Both the position numbers and the translations under genes were made by a program. 64,000 nucleotides of DNA from Pseudomonas sp. (GTDB taxonomy: Bacteria; Pseudomonadota; Gammaproteobacteria; Pseudomonadales; Pseudomonadaceae): assembly GCF_002796985.1 (NCBI RefSeq), contig NZ_PEKX01000004.1, positions 62,001 through 126,000 of the forward strand. The letters run 5' to 3'. Within the stretch, counting starts at the first letter, position 1. Every line of letters begins with the position of its first letter. Shown piece by piece: positions 25,629 to 36,187 of this stretch. The notes beneath the pieces were generated by a model. That model did not search any database. It was not told where the DNA came from and saw nothing but the letters and a program-made list of their open reading frames with translations.

Positions 25629-25877
25629 AACCCGCCACGGTCAATCCCGTGGTTGGGTTTGGTGACCTGATAACCAGCGCGACTGCGCTGCAAGCGCATG
25701 CGAAAACGGCGAATCGTTTTCGTAGGCCCCCACGCAACTGTAGGAAACTACAGCGCTGATATGGCGGATCGCGTGGGGAGGCCTTCGGGCCTGCCGGCTC
25801 TGGTTCCGGTTCACCAACCTCACGCGGTCCGCCTCCCTTCCGGGACGCGGCTCTCTCCCCGAGTTGGAGTACCTGCC
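25629..25877 (+). ncRNA. Structured RNA leader or antisense-type RNA before the Bro-N gene
   Basis: A chain of perfect hairpins: AACCC-G-CCACGG closed by CCGTGG-TT-GGGTT (25629-25659), AGCGC-GACT-GCGCT (25676-25689), CGAAAACG/CGTTTTCG (25701-25722), CTGTAG-GAAA-CTACAG (25738-25753) and AGGCC-TTCG-GGCCT (25779-25792). GCGTGGGG (25771-25778) can pair with CCCCACGC (25728-25735). Alternatively GGCGGATCGCGTG (25763-25775) can pair with 25821-25833 over 13 bp with one G-U. GNRA and UUCG loops plus exclusive pairings point to a regulatory RNA. Phage antirepressor genes are known to be controlled by C4-type RNAs; homology to those is not shown. Confidence 0.6.
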
Positions 25878-26372
25878 ATGGATGCCCTGATTGCCGTCAC
25901 CGCCACCACCTTCCTGCGCCACAACCGCCCCGTACGCGCCGTGATGATCGACAACCAACCCTGGTTCGTCGGCACCGATGTCGCCCGCCTGCTCGGCCTG
26001 CACCACCCCACCGTTCTCGCCCGCCGCCTGGAAGAAGGCGAAGCCAAAATCGTCCGCCTGCTGTGCAACAGCGGCAGCGAGGAGGAAGTGGAGGTCATCA
26101 GCGAAGCAGCGCTGTACATGGCGTTCTACCGCCACAGCCACCCGGAAAACCGCACCCTTCGCCAGTGGTTCAGCCACGAAGTGATCCCGCTGCTGCGCGA
26201 TGAGCATCAACAATGCCCTCACCAGCCCCGGCGCATGCGCATGACCTGGCTCGACGGCTTCGTCACCGTGCTCGACTGGCAGGGCGAGGTCTGGGTGCCA
26301 CTGGACGACTTGCCGACCTTCACCACCGTCAACGACAAGCCCAAAGGCCCACGCGGATTCTGGAAGCGCTGA
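25878..26372 (+). CDS. Bro-N domain protein (phage antirepressor-like)
   Basis: 164 residues from the ATG at 25878, chosen for the GGAG about 10 bp upstream and because the longer frame (from 25698) runs through the structured RNA. The Bro-N domain is clear: TFLRHNRPVRAVMIDNQPWF, GTDVARLLGLHHPTVLARRL, EVISEAALYMAFYRHSHPEN and LRQWFSHEVIPLLRDE. Such domains bind DNA and act in phages as antirepressors. No other phage gene, integrase or attachment site lies nearby, so it looks like a domesticated or stranded prophage gene. A strong hairpin follows its stop at once. Confidence 0.88.
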   Translation: MDALIAVTATTFLRHNRPVRAVMIDNQPWFVGTDVARLLGLHHPTVLARRLEEGEAKIVRLLCNSGSEEEVEVISEAALYMAFYRHSHPENRTLRQWFSHEVIPLLRDEHQQCPHQPRRMRMTWLDGFVTVLDWQGEVWVPLDDLPTFTTVNDKPKGPRGFWKR

Positions 26373-26373
26373 G

Positions 26374-26407
26374 ACGACAAGGCCCGCCATGTGGCGGGCC
26401 TTGTCGT
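26374..26407. terminator. Bidirectional hairpin terminator
   Basis: A perfect 15-bp stem ACGACAAGGCCCGCC with loop ATGT, starting two bases after the Bro-N stop. It lies between convergent genes; no strong T-tract follows on either strand. Confidence 0.65.
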
Positions 26408-26438
26408 TCGCCGGGGGGCAACTTAACCGGGGGGAAAC

Positions 26439-27185
26439 TCAGCGCAGCGTGTAGCCATTGTCGACGATCAGGTCCTGCCCGTAGATGCCGCGCGCCTGGT
26501 CCGAGAGCAGGAAGACGATGGCATCCGCCACACTCTCTGCGTCGAGGAACTGCCCACCCAGCAAGCGCTGGTTGACGCTGGCAGCGACGCTTTCCAGGGC
26601 GCTGGCTTCCAGGCCCAGGGTGCCCCAGATGGCCGTGGCGGTCGGCCCTGGCGATACCATGTTGATGCGCACGCCCTCGCCCGCCAGCTCCACGGCCAGC
26701 GTCCGCGCCTGGGCACGCAGCGCGGATTTCGACGCGATGTAGGCCGCCAGCCCCGGGAAGGTCACCTGGGACAGGAAGGTGCCGATGAACACCACGGACG
26801 CCGGGCGCGCCAATTGCTCGCGTAGTGCAGCGAGGGTATTCAGCGCGCCGGCGCCGTTCACCGCCCACTGCCGCTGGAAGGCAGATTCGTCAAGGCCATC
26901 GGCCAGTTCGGCGATACCGGCGTTGGGCAGCAGGTAGTCGACCGGGCCCAGCTCGCGGGCCAGTTCGGCCAGGCGACGGAGGTCTTCGGCGCGCGTCACA
27001 TCGCCGGAAAGCCAGTGCAGGCGGCCGCCGGCAATCTCCTGCAACGCTCCCGGCGCTTCGTTGCGTCGCGCCACGGCCAGTACACGGTTACCCTCTCGCA
27101 ACAGGCGCTGCGCCACAGCCAGCCCGATGCCGGAGCCTGCGCCGGTGATGACGGCCAAGGGAGTTCTGGTTTCACTGCTGGGCAT
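26439..27185 (-). CDS. Short-chain dehydrogenase/reductase (SDR)
   Basis: 248 residues from the ATG at 27185, which has AAGGAG about 11 bp upstream; the frame runs 25 codons further but without a site. Cofactor motif ITGAGSGIGLAVAQRLL is at the N-terminus with NAG in LLPNAGIAELA. The catalytic Y-x-x-x-K is in AAYIASKSALRAQA. It ends in YGQDLIVDNGYTLR, typical of classical SDRs. The Arg after the nucleotide motif (VARRNE) suggests NADP(H). It stands alone; the substrate is unknown. Confidence 0.93.
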   Translation of the reverse strand: MPSSETRTPLAVITGAGSGIGLAVAQRLLREGNRVLAVARRNEAPGALQEIAGGRLHWLSGDVTRAEDLRRLAELARELGPVDYLLPNAGIAELADGLDESAFQRQWAVNGAGALNTLAALREQLARPASVVFIGTFLSQVTFPGLAAYIASKSALRAQARTLAVELAGEGVRINMVSPGPTATAIWGTLGLEASALESVAASVNQRLLGGQFLDAESVADAIVFLLSDQARGIYGQDLIVDNGYTLR

Positions 27186-27439
27186 CTGTCTTTCTCCTTC
27201 AATGACAGGTCGCGAGCGCTGCATCACAGCGCGTCGCAGTACATGCGAATGCGCATGCACGATTCACAATCCAAGCTCCGTGCCAGGCTCAGCGCCCAGG
27301 AAATTCAAGGCATCGCAGGAAACAGATGTCAGAATGACCCGGCAATCAAGAAGTCAATCGGACTGCAAAGGTCCGTTTTACCCGATTCCAGCCGGACCAC
27401 CCGAGGCCGGCATTTCGGCCTTCCAGGAGGACAAACAGC

Positions 27440-27943
27440 ATGCAGCACAACATTCGTCCCGAACGCCCGGAAGACGTCAGCGTCATCCGTGAAGTGACCA
27501 CCGCCGCCTTCGCCGTGGCCGAGCACAGCAGCGGCACCGAGGCGGCCATCGTCGACGCCCTGCGCACGGCAGGGGCGCTGAGCATTTCCCTGGTCGCCAC
27601 GGTGGAGGGCGAGGTGGTCGGTCATGTGGCGTTCTCGCCCGTCACCCTGGATGGCGCAGACCTTGGCTGGTACGGGCTGGGGCCGGTCTCCGTGCGACCC
27701 GACCTGCACGGACAGGGCATCGGTGCCGAGCTGATCCGCGCCGGGCTGGAGCGCCTCAAAGCCTTGGGTGCACGGGGCTGCGTGGTGCTGGGCGACCCGG
27801 CCTACTACCCGCGTTTCGGCTTTGCTCAGGACCCGGCGATCCAGTACGAAGGCGTGCCGCCGGAGTACTTCATGGCGCTGTCGCTGGACGGTTCGAAGGC
27901 CGCCGGCAAGGTCGCCTACCACAGCGGGTTCTCCGCCACCTGA
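27440..27943 (+). CDS. GNAT acetyltransferase (YhbS-like)
   Basis: 167 residues. It opens IRPERPEDVSVIREVTTAAF, and the acetyl-CoA loop is VRPDLHGQGIGAELIRAGLE (Q/R-x-x-G-x-G/A type). The CVVLGDPAYYPRFGF stretch is typical of the YhbS family. SD AGGAGGAC-like (in CCAGGAGGACAAAC) is 10 bp upstream. The 254-bp gap before it should hold promoters for this gene and the divergent SDR. The acceptor is unknown. Confidence 0.92.
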   Translation: MQHNIRPERPEDVSVIREVTTAAFAVAEHSSGTEAAIVDALRTAGALSISLVATVEGEVVGHVAFSPVTLDGADLGWYGLGPVSVRPDLHGQGIGAELIRAGLERLKALGARGCVVLGDPAYYPRFGFAQDPAIQYEGVPPEYFMALSLDGSKAAGKVAYHSGFSAT

Positions 27944-27960
27944 ATACGAGAACAGTCCCC

Positions 27961-28428
27961 ATGTCTCCCTCGATCCGCCCTGTATCGATCCGCGCCGCCA
28001 CCCCGGCGGACATCGACACCCTCTTCGACATCCGCACCAGCGTGCGGGAGAACCACCTGAGCCGCGAGCAGATGGCCGAACTGGGCATCACGCCGCAGGC
28101 GCTGGCCGAGGCGATCGAATCCGCGCCTTGCGCGTGGATCGCCGAGATCGAGGGCGTTGCCGGCGGCTTCGCCATGGTGGATTCCGAGGAGGGAGAACTC
28201 TTCGCCCTGTTCGTGCGCCCGGAGTGCGAGGGGCTGGGCATGGGCCGCCTGTTGCTGGCGGCGGCCGAGGAGCAACTGTTCCACGAGCACGAGAACATCT
28301 GGCTGGTGACCGATGGCGGCGCCGGGATTCGCGCCAATCCCTTCTATCGTCGCCACGGCTGGCAGCTCGTCGGGCGCGTGGATGAGCGGGATGTGCGCTA
28401 CGAGAAATCCCGGTTGAGCGCAACGTAG
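27961..28428 (+). CDS. GNAT acetyltransferase
   Basis: 155 residues, 17 bp after the previous acetyltransferase, so the two form a small operon. The CoA-binding stretch is LFVRPECEGLGMGRLLLAAAEE, and the C-terminal NPFYRRHGWQLVGR is standard. It is only distantly similar to its neighbour, so it is not a simple tandem copy. The stop codon lies inside the left arm of an inverted repeat (28425-28460). Substrate unknown. Confidence 0.9.
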   Translation: MSPSIRPVSIRAATPADIDTLFDIRTSVRENHLSREQMAELGITPQALAEAIESAPCAWIAEIEGVAGGFAMVDSEEGELFALFVRPECEGLGMGRLLLAAAEEQLFHEHENIWLVTDGGAGIRANPFYRRHGWQLVGRVDERDVRYEKSRLSAT

Positions 28429-28460
28429 GATGGGTATCGCTTCGCTCCACGCCATCCTAC
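28425..28460. repeat. Inverted repeat overlapping the stop codon
   Basis: GTAGGATGG (28425-28433) and CCATCCTAC (28452-28460) form a perfect 9-bp stem. The TAG in the left arm is the acetyltransferase stop. This is another Pseudomonas interspersed palindrome and may act as the operon's transcript end. Confidence 0.7.
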
Positions 28461-28514
28461 AAAAGCGCGCCACCGATGAGCGCAACGCACCTACACATTC
28501 CGCAGGCAGGGGCG

Positions 28515-28916
28515 TCAGAGCAGCGACTTGCCCTGGCTGAGGACCTTGTCGCACACCTGCTTGGTGACCTTCTCCTTGATACCGCTGGCGGACAGGTCAA
28601 GGCTCTTGCCGTCGCTGCCGGTGAGGATGCCCTTGGCGCCGTCCTTGTAGCCGCTGTCGCTGGTGGTGGTATTACCGGGCAGCTTGCCGAGCAGCGAGTC
28701 CTTCACCTGGGTCGCGGCGTCGGCGTTGAGGTAGTTGTTCTTCGCGCAGTACTCCAGCAGGCCGGCAACATTGCCACTGCTGCTGGAGGACATCGATGAC
28801 AGGTTGCCAAGGCCACCGAGCTGGCCAGTGACATCGCCCAGGGAGGCGGCCTGGGCCAGCGACCAGGGCAGCAAGGCGGCGGTGAGAACGGTGGGAATCA
28901 GTTTGCGGGCATTCAT
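28515..28916 (-). CDS. DUF2501 (YjjA-like) exported protein
   Basis: 133 residues from the ATG at 28916. The signal peptide MNARKLIPTVLTAALLPWSL ends AQAASLGD. A Ser/Gly-rich linker follows, then two Cys (LLEYCAKNNYL and TKQVCDKVLSQ) that could form a disulfide. The pattern matches DUF2501, a periplasmic family of unknown role. It is a single gene between convergent acetyltransferases and the phosphodiesterase gene. Confidence 0.85.
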   Translation of the reverse strand: MNARKLIPTVLTAALLPWSLAQAASLGDVTGQLGGLGNLSSMSSSSSGNVAGLLEYCAKNNYLNADAATQVKDSLLGKLPGNTTTSDSGYKDGAKGILTGSDGKSLDLSASGIKEKVTKQVCDKVLSQGKSLL

Positions 28917-28989
28917 GACGATCTCCTGGTTGCGGACGACGCGGCGCGAAGGGCCATTGCGAGTGTAGCCCCCGTCCGCGCCAGACAAT

Positions 28990-30078
28990 TCAATAGCCCA
29001 CCGACTTCAGCACTTCATCCACGTCCTGGCTCGGCGGGCGACCGAGGAACTTCAGCAACTGGTCGGTGCGGTTGGTGAAGAAGCCGTCCACGCCGGCCTT
29101 GGTCAGCTTGTCGAAGTCCACGGCGTCATCGACGGTGTAGGCATGAACGAACAGGCCCCGCTCGTGGGCGGCCTGGTTCATCCAGGGCTGCACCAGGTCC
29201 ATGTAGCTCTGGTCGCCACGGGCAGTCAGGGTTGCCGAGGGGCCAGTGCCCAGGGCGCCGTGGGCCTTGGCCCAGTCGAGCCAGGCGAAGAGTTCTTTCC
29301 GGGATTTCACTTCCTGCCGGGCATAGAAATCCGCTTTGATCTTCTCGCCGGACTGGGCGAAGGTGGTCGGCTTCTTCGCCGCCAGGTAGCCGTCGCCGAC
29401 CCACAGCAGCAGCACCTTGGGCACCTTCGGCATGCTCTTGTGCAACAGCTCCAGGCTGCTCTTCTCGAAGGTCTGCAGCACGACCTTGCCCTGCGGTTCG
29501 CCCTCCGCATCGAGCCAACCACGGTTTTCCAGGACCTTGCGCAGGTCTTCCTCGATGCCGGGAAACTGCCCCGGTGCCTTGGTCTCCAGGTACAGGCCGG
29601 GGGTTTCGCCACCGCCTTCGGCGATGTCGATCAGCTCGTCCAGGGTGAGGATGCGCAACCCGGCAAACTTGGAGCGGGCACGCTCGGGATAGGCGCTGTT
29701 GAACCAGCTGCCGGCGTCCAGGCGCTTGAGTTCAGCCAGGGTGAAATTGCTTACAGGGTCCTTCTCGCGGCCGGGGAAGACCCTGGCGATATCGGTGGTG
29801 CGCTCCAGGGTGTCGTCATGCAGCGCCACCAGCACGCCATCTTTCGTGCGCTGCAGGTCCGCCTCCAGGTAATCCGCGCCCAGGTCGCGGGCGGCGAGGT
29901 AGGCCGGCGCGGTCTCCTCCGGGGCGTCGTGGGAGGCGCCCCGGTGGGCAATCACCGTCGGCCAGGGAATCCCGGCGGCCTCGCTGAGGGCCCGCGCGGG
30001 GGCATCCTCGGCGCTGGCGGTGAAACTGGCGGCGGCCAGTGCGAAGGTGCCCAGTACAGCGATGATGCGACGGCGCAT
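28990..30078 (-). CDS. Glycerophosphodiester phosphodiesterase, periplasmic (GlpQ-like)
   Basis: 362 residues from the ATG at 30078, with AAGGGG about 10 bp upstream. A signal peptide (ending FTASAEDAP) is followed by the GDPD motif VIAHRGASHDAPEETAPAYL and by ADYLEADLQRTKDGVLVALHDD, which hold the two catalytic His and the metal-binding Glu/Asp. The C-terminal half completes the TIM barrel (GLFVHAYTVDDAVDFDKL, GVDGFFTNRTD). It should hydrolyse glycerophosphodiesters to glycerol-3-phosphate and an alcohol in the periplasm. No transporter gene is adjacent. Confidence 0.93.
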   Translation of the reverse strand: MRRRIIAVLGTFALAAASFTASAEDAPARALSEAAGIPWPTVIAHRGASHDAPEETAPAYLAARDLGADYLEADLQRTKDGVLVALHDDTLERTTDIARVFPGREKDPVSNFTLAELKRLDAGSWFNSAYPERARSKFAGLRILTLDELIDIAEGGGETPGLYLETKAPGQFPGIEEDLRKVLENRGWLDAEGEPQGKVVLQTFEKSSLELLHKSMPKVPKVLLLWVGDGYLAAKKPTTFAQSGEKIKADFYARQEVKSRKELFAWLDWAKAHGALGTGPSATLTARGDQSYMDLVQPWMNQAAHERGLFVHAYTVDDAVDFDKLTKAGVDGFFTNRTDQLLKFLGRPPSQDVDEVLKSVGY

Positions 30079-30230
30079 GTGCGAAACCCCTTTGGCTGGG
30101 TAACGGATAAGCGGCCCAGTCTGGCGCGGGAGCATGACGCTCGTGTAACCAGGCGCGAAGAGTAGCTGTATCAGCACACGAGCATAGGACCCTGCCCGCC
30201 CCACGCAATTCCGTCGGGATCACACATGAA

Positions 30231-30264
30231 AAAGCCCGTGGACGATCGCCCGTCCACGGGCTTT
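30231..30264 (-). terminator. Intrinsic terminator of katG
   Basis: A perfect 14-bp stem (AAAGCCCGTGGACG and its complement, loop of six) that on the minus strand runs into TTTTT. It lies downstream of katG past a REP pair. Confidence 0.8.
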
Positions 30265-30284
30265 GCCTCTGAATGACGCTTTTC

Positions 30285-30352
30285 GCAGGAACGAGCTTGC
30301 TCGCGAACCGCATTCCAGATGGGCTTGGTTCGCGAGCAAGCTCGCTCCTGCA
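30285..30352. repeat. Paired REP elements (BIME)
   Basis: Two REP cores in opposite orientation (GAGCTTGCTCGCGAAC and GTTCGCGAGCAAGCTCGCTC) just after the katG stop and before its terminator. Confidence 0.85.
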
Positions 30353-30360
30353 GGGCTACG

Positions 30361-32553
<2,193 letters not shown>

Positions 32554-32725
32554 TGCAGGCTCCTTGTGGGCGCCTGTGCGGCGCCGCCTATTCGCACAAC
32601 CCTTCAGAAGATAGATCAACTGGGGCTGGCTGCTATTGCAGTTATTGATGGGCTCGAGCGGTAAAAGGCTATCGATGGGTGGAATGGTCTGGATCGCGGG
32701 CTGGGCCGTATCGGAGAGGTAGAAA

Positions 32726-32803
32726 CGTAGGAGCGAGCTTGCTCGCGAACAGGCGGTCGGCTCCTTCGGTGCGAGGGAGGTTCGCGAGCAAGCTCGCTCC
32801 CGC
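32726..32803. repeat. Paired REP elements (BIME) in the katG upstream gap
   Basis: Two REP cores in opposite orientation about 30 bp apart (CGTAGGAGCGAGCTTGCTCG and TTCGCGAGCAAGCTCGCTCC). The rest of the 32554-32968 gap holds the divergent katG and ATPase promoters, not pinned down. Confidence 0.85.
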
Positions 32804-32968
32804 AAAGGCACGCGCGAATCGCCGGTACGCGGGGGAGCCCTAGGTCTTGCAGCGTAGGTTCCGCCAGGATCGGCCGAACCTTGAGGTATGACAGGCCCGG
32901 TGCAACCCCTGCCGTTTAGTCTGGAGTGAGTCCCATTTTCCCAACAGGCAGGAGCCGGGAGTCGCAGC

Positions 32969-35695
32969 ATGACGGCACAGCAAACCACCGACGGCAAACC
33001 GCGAAGCACCGAACCCAAAGGCACCGACTGGTACCGCAAGAGCGTCGAGCAGGCCCTGGCCGATCTGCAAACCAGCGCGGAAGGTCTTACCCCCGACGAA
33101 GCCGATGCGCGACTGCTGCGCGTCGGCCCCAATGCGTTGCCGGCCAAGGAGGCCGACCCGCTCTGGCTGCGCTTCGCCCGGCACTTCAACGACGTGCTGA
33201 TCTATATCCTCCTGGCCGCTGCCGTGGCCACCGCGCTGATGGGCCACTGGACCGACACCCTGGTCATCCTGCTGGTGGCGGTGATCAACGCCGGCATCGG
33301 CTTCTTCCAGGAGAACAAGGCGGAGAAATCCCTCGCCGCCCTGCGCGGCATGCTCAGCAGCACCGCCCGCGTGGTGCGCAATGGCAAGAAGATCGAGATC
33401 GACGCCGCCCAGCTGGTGCCCGGCGACATCGTCATCCTGCGCCCCGGCGACAAGATTCCCGCCGACGTGCGCCTGTTCGACGTGCACCATCTGCAGGTCG
33501 AGGAATCCATGCTCACCGGTGAATCCCTCACCGTGGGCAAGCACGCCGACGCGCTGGACAAGGAAGCGCTGCTGGCCGACCGCACCAACCTCGGCTTCTC
33601 CGGCACCCACGTCAGCGCCGGCAACGCGCGCGGCGTGGTGATCGAAACCGGCCCGGCCACCGAACTGGGGCGCATCAACAAGCTGATCGCCAACGTCGAC
33701 GAGAGCGAAACGCCGCTGCTGCGGCAGATCGCCGAGCTGGGCAAGCGCATCTTCCAGCTGATCGTCGGCATGATGCTGGTGCTCTTCGTCATCGGTTTCT
33801 TCTGGCACGACTACCCCTTCGGCGAGCTGCTGCTGTCGCTGATCAGCCTGGCCGTGGCCTCGGTGCCCGAGGGCCTGCCGGCGATCGTCTCGATCATCCT
33901 GTCGCTGGGCGTGCAGCGCATGGCGCAGAACAAGGCGATCATCCGCAAGCTGCCCACCGTGGAAACTCTGGGCGCCATGAGCGTGATCTGCTCGGACAAG
34001 ACCGGCACCCTGACCATGAACGAGATGACTGTGAAGAGTGTGCTGCTCGCCAACGGTCTCTACGGTGTCGAGGGCCAGAGCTACGAGCCCAGGGGCCGCA
34101 TCACCTTCGGCAGCACCAGCGACGAGCTGGACTGGTCGCAACACGCCGCTCTGGAGTCCTTCATCCGTGCGGTGGACATCTGCAACGACAGCAGCCTGCA
34201 ACAGGGCGACGAAGGCCGCTGGGGCGTGGTCGGCGGGCCCACCGAGGGCGCGCTGAAGGTCCTGGCGCGCAAGGCGAATCTGCCGGAGATCGAGTTCCAG
34301 AAGTTCGGCAAGATTCCCTTCGACTCCGCCTACAAGTACATGGCACGGCGCTGCGATGTCGCCGGGCAGAGCCTGGTCTACCTCAAGGGCGCGCCCGACG
34401 TGCTGCTGCGCATGTGCCAGCAACAGCTCGGCGCCCATGGCGTGGAGCCGCTGGACCGCGAGTACTGGGAGCGGGAAATGCACCACATCGCCGCCCAGGG
34501 CCTGCGCATGCTGGCTGCCGCCTACAAGCCGGTACAGCCTGATGACGGCGTGATCGACCACGACGATGTGCAGGACGGCATGATCTTCCTCGGCGTTGCC
34601 GGCCTGCTCGACCCGCCGCGCCCCGAGGCCATCGAGGCCATCGCGCTGTGCAAGCGCGCCGGCATCCAGGTGAAGATGATCACCGGCGACCACCCGGACA
34701 CCGCCGTGGCCATCGCCGGCATGCTCGGCATGGGCGTTGAGCTGCGCGCCATGACCGGCCAGGAGCTGGAACAGGCCGATGACACCCAATTGAAAGCCCT
34801 CGCCATGCAGTATTCGGTGTTCGCCCGCACCAGCCCCGAGCACAAATTGCGCCTGGTGCGCGCGCTACAGGCCAATGGCGAAGTGGTCGGCATGACCGGC
34901 GACGGGGTCAACGACGCCCCGGCGCTGAAGCAGGCCGACGTCGGCATCGCCATGGGCATCAAGGGCACCGAGGTGACCAAGGAAGCCGCCGACATGGTGC
35001 TCACCGACGACAACTTCTCCACCATCGCCGGCGCCGTGCGCGAGGGCCGGCGGGTCTACGACAACCTGAAGAAGACCGTGCTGTTCATCCTGCCGACCAA
35101 CATGGCCCAGGGCCTGCTGATCGTCATGGCGATCCTCGCCGGCGCGGTGATCCCGCTGGCTCCGCTGCAGATCCTCTGGATGAACATGGCGACCTCCACC
35201 ACCCTGTCCTTCGCCCTGGCCTTCGAGCCTGGCGAGCCGGGAATGATGCGCCGGCCGCCGCGCAACGCGAAGGAGTCGATCCTCAACGGCTTCGCCGTCT
35301 GGCGGGTGCTCTACGTGGGCGGCCTGCTCACTGCCGCGGCGTTCCTGCTGGAAGCCTGGCTGGTCAGCAACGGCCAGGACACCGACCACATCCGCACGAT
35401 GATCCTGCACACCCTGGTCACCGCGCAGTGGGCGTACCTGTTCAACTGCCGCCTGCAGGAGGAGTTCTCGCTGAACCTGGCGCTACTGCGCAACGGCGCG
35501 CTGCTCACCGTGACCCTGGCGCTGATCCTGCTGCAGTGCTTCGTGATCTACGTGCCCTTCATGCAGACCGCCTTCCACACTGTCGCCCTGCCCTTCAGCG
35601 GCTGGCTGATCTCGCTGGGCATCGGTATCGCGGTGTTCTTCGCGGTGGAGCTGGAGAAGCTGGTGATCCGTCGCTGGAAGGCTTCGCGCCGGTAA
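32969..35695 (+). CDS. P2-type cation-transporting ATPase (calcium/SERCA-like)
   Basis: 908 residues with all P-type marks: the phosphorylated Asp343 in CSDKTGTLTMNEM, TGES in ESMLTGESLTV, the membrane motif VASVPEGLPAIVSI (the PEGL of calcium-type P2A pumps), KGAPDVLL in the nucleotide domain and the hinge MTGDGVNDAPALK. N- and C-terminal cation-ATPase domains flank these. It probably exports Ca2+ or a similar divalent cation from the cytoplasm; Mn2+ or Na+ pumps cannot be excluded. The gene stands alone. The last 31 bp are repeated 360 bp downstream with two mismatches. Confidence 0.93.
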   Translation: MTAQQTTDGKPRSTEPKGTDWYRKSVEQALADLQTSAEGLTPDEADARLLRVGPNALPAKEADPLWLRFARHFNDVLIYILLAAAVATALMGHWTDTLVILLVAVINAGIGFFQENKAEKSLAALRGMLSSTARVVRNGKKIEIDAAQLVPGDIVILRPGDKIPADVRLFDVHHLQVEESMLTGESLTVGKHADALDKEALLADRTNLGFSGTHVSAGNARGVVIETGPATELGRINKLIANVDESETPLLRQIAELGKRIFQLIVGMMLVLFVIGFFWHDYPFGELLLSLISLAVASVPEGLPAIVSIILSLGVQRMAQNKAIIRKLPTVETLGAMSVICSDKTGTLTMNEMTVKSVLLANGLYGVEGQSYEPRGRITFGSTSDELDWSQHAALESFIRAVDICNDSSLQQGDEGRWGVVGGPTEGALKVLARKANLPEIEFQKFGKIPFDSAYKYMARRCDVAGQSLVYLKGAPDVLLRMCQQQLGAHGVEPLDREYWEREMHHIAAQGLRMLAAAYKPVQPDDGVIDHDDVQDGMIFLGVAGLLDPPRPEAIEAIALCKRAGIQVKMITGDHPDTAVAIAGMLGMGVELRAMTGQELEQADDTQLKALAMQYSVFARTSPEHKLRLVRALQANGEVVGMTGDGVNDAPALKQADVGIAMGIKGTEVTKEAADMVLTDDNFSTIAGAVREGRRVYDNLKKTVLFILPTNMAQGLLIVMAILAGAVIPLAPLQILWMNMATSTTLSFALAFEPGEPGMMRRPPRNAKESILNGFAVWRVLYVGGLLTAAAFLLEAWLVSNGQDTDHIRTMILHTLVTAQWAYLFNCRLQEEFSLNLALLRNGALLTVTLALILLQCFVIYVPFMQTAFHTVALPFSGWLISLGIGIAVFFAVELEKLVIRRWKASRR

Positions 35696-35745
35696 TCCGC
35701 AGGGCGCATGGCGTCGATCGCTATGCGCCCGATTCCCCGGGAAAC

Positions 35746-36012
35746 GTAGGAGCGGGCTCCGTCCGCGATGGTTTCGCCCAGCTCCCTGGTCGAATGGAGC
35801 GGCGATGAATCGATCGCGGACAGAGTCCGCTCCTACCTGAAACTCCGTGCCAGGGCTTGCCCTCACCCTGGCCCTGGCTGAGGTGAGGGGGAAGCACAGG
35901 CACGGGCGATCCAGAGGAAGACAGTTGCTCCTACGACTCGCGGGTCTGGTCCGCGGATCACTGGTGCAGGCGCAGCACGTAGGGCGCATAACCCGGAACG
36001 GGTTATGCGCCA
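35746..36012. repeat. Two interspersed inverted-repeat elements in the ATPase downstream gap
   Basis: First, GTAGGAGCGGGCTCCGTCCG to its inverted partner CGGACAGAGTCCGCTCCTAC (35746-35836). Second, a GTAGGGCGCATAAC-type unit with the palindrome GCATAACCC-GGAAC-GGGTTATGC (35979-36012). Between them only a CCCTCACCCTGGCCCTGGCTGAGGTGAGGG-like palindrome is seen (read as two arms at about 35860-35891). No gene is supported. Confidence 0.7.
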
Positions 36013-36023
36013 TGCATCACTGA

Positions 36024-36054
36024 TGATCCGTCGCTGGAAGGCCTCACGCCGGTA
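36024..36054. repeat. Duplicate of the 3' end of the P-type ATPase gene
   Basis: 31 bp starting TGATCCGTCGCTGGAAGGC match 35664-35694 (the last ten codons of the ATPase gene) at 29 of 31 positions, exactly 360 bp away. The repeats in between may have been inserted with, or caused, this duplication. Confidence 0.85.
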
Positions 36055-36064
36055 CTGCCATTTC

Positions 36065-36162
36065 TGTAGGAGCGAGCCTGCTCGCGAATAACCTCAAGCC
36101 CCTCCCTTCAGCTGGAGGGGCCTCGTTTGCGGAAAGAGGTTCGCGAGCAAGCTCGCTCCTAC
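36065..36162. repeat. Paired REP elements (BIME)
   Basis: REP cores in opposite orientation (TGTAGGAGCGAGCCTGCTCG and TTCGCGAGCAAGCTCGCTCC) with a CCCTCC...GGAGGG hairpin between them. Confidence 0.85.
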
Positions 36163-36187
36163 CATTCGACGCGCAGCCAGCTTCAGT

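Noticed and set aside
25698..25877. 60-codon N-terminal extension of the Bro-N protein
   Set aside because: It crosses perfect hairpins with stable tetraloops and lacks a ribosome site; non-coding RNA is the better reading.
25514..26440. Integrated prophage or genomic island
   Set aside because: Only one Bro-N gene; no integrase, tRNA or direct-repeat attachment sites were seen.
32620..32700. OxyR box upstream of katG
   Set aside because: Some ATAG/CTAT-like pieces exist, but the four-part spacing does not fit convincingly.
32840..34843. 667-codon minus-strand frame over the P-type ATPase
   Set aside because: Antisense shadow with no recognisable fold; the plus-strand gene has all P-type motifs.
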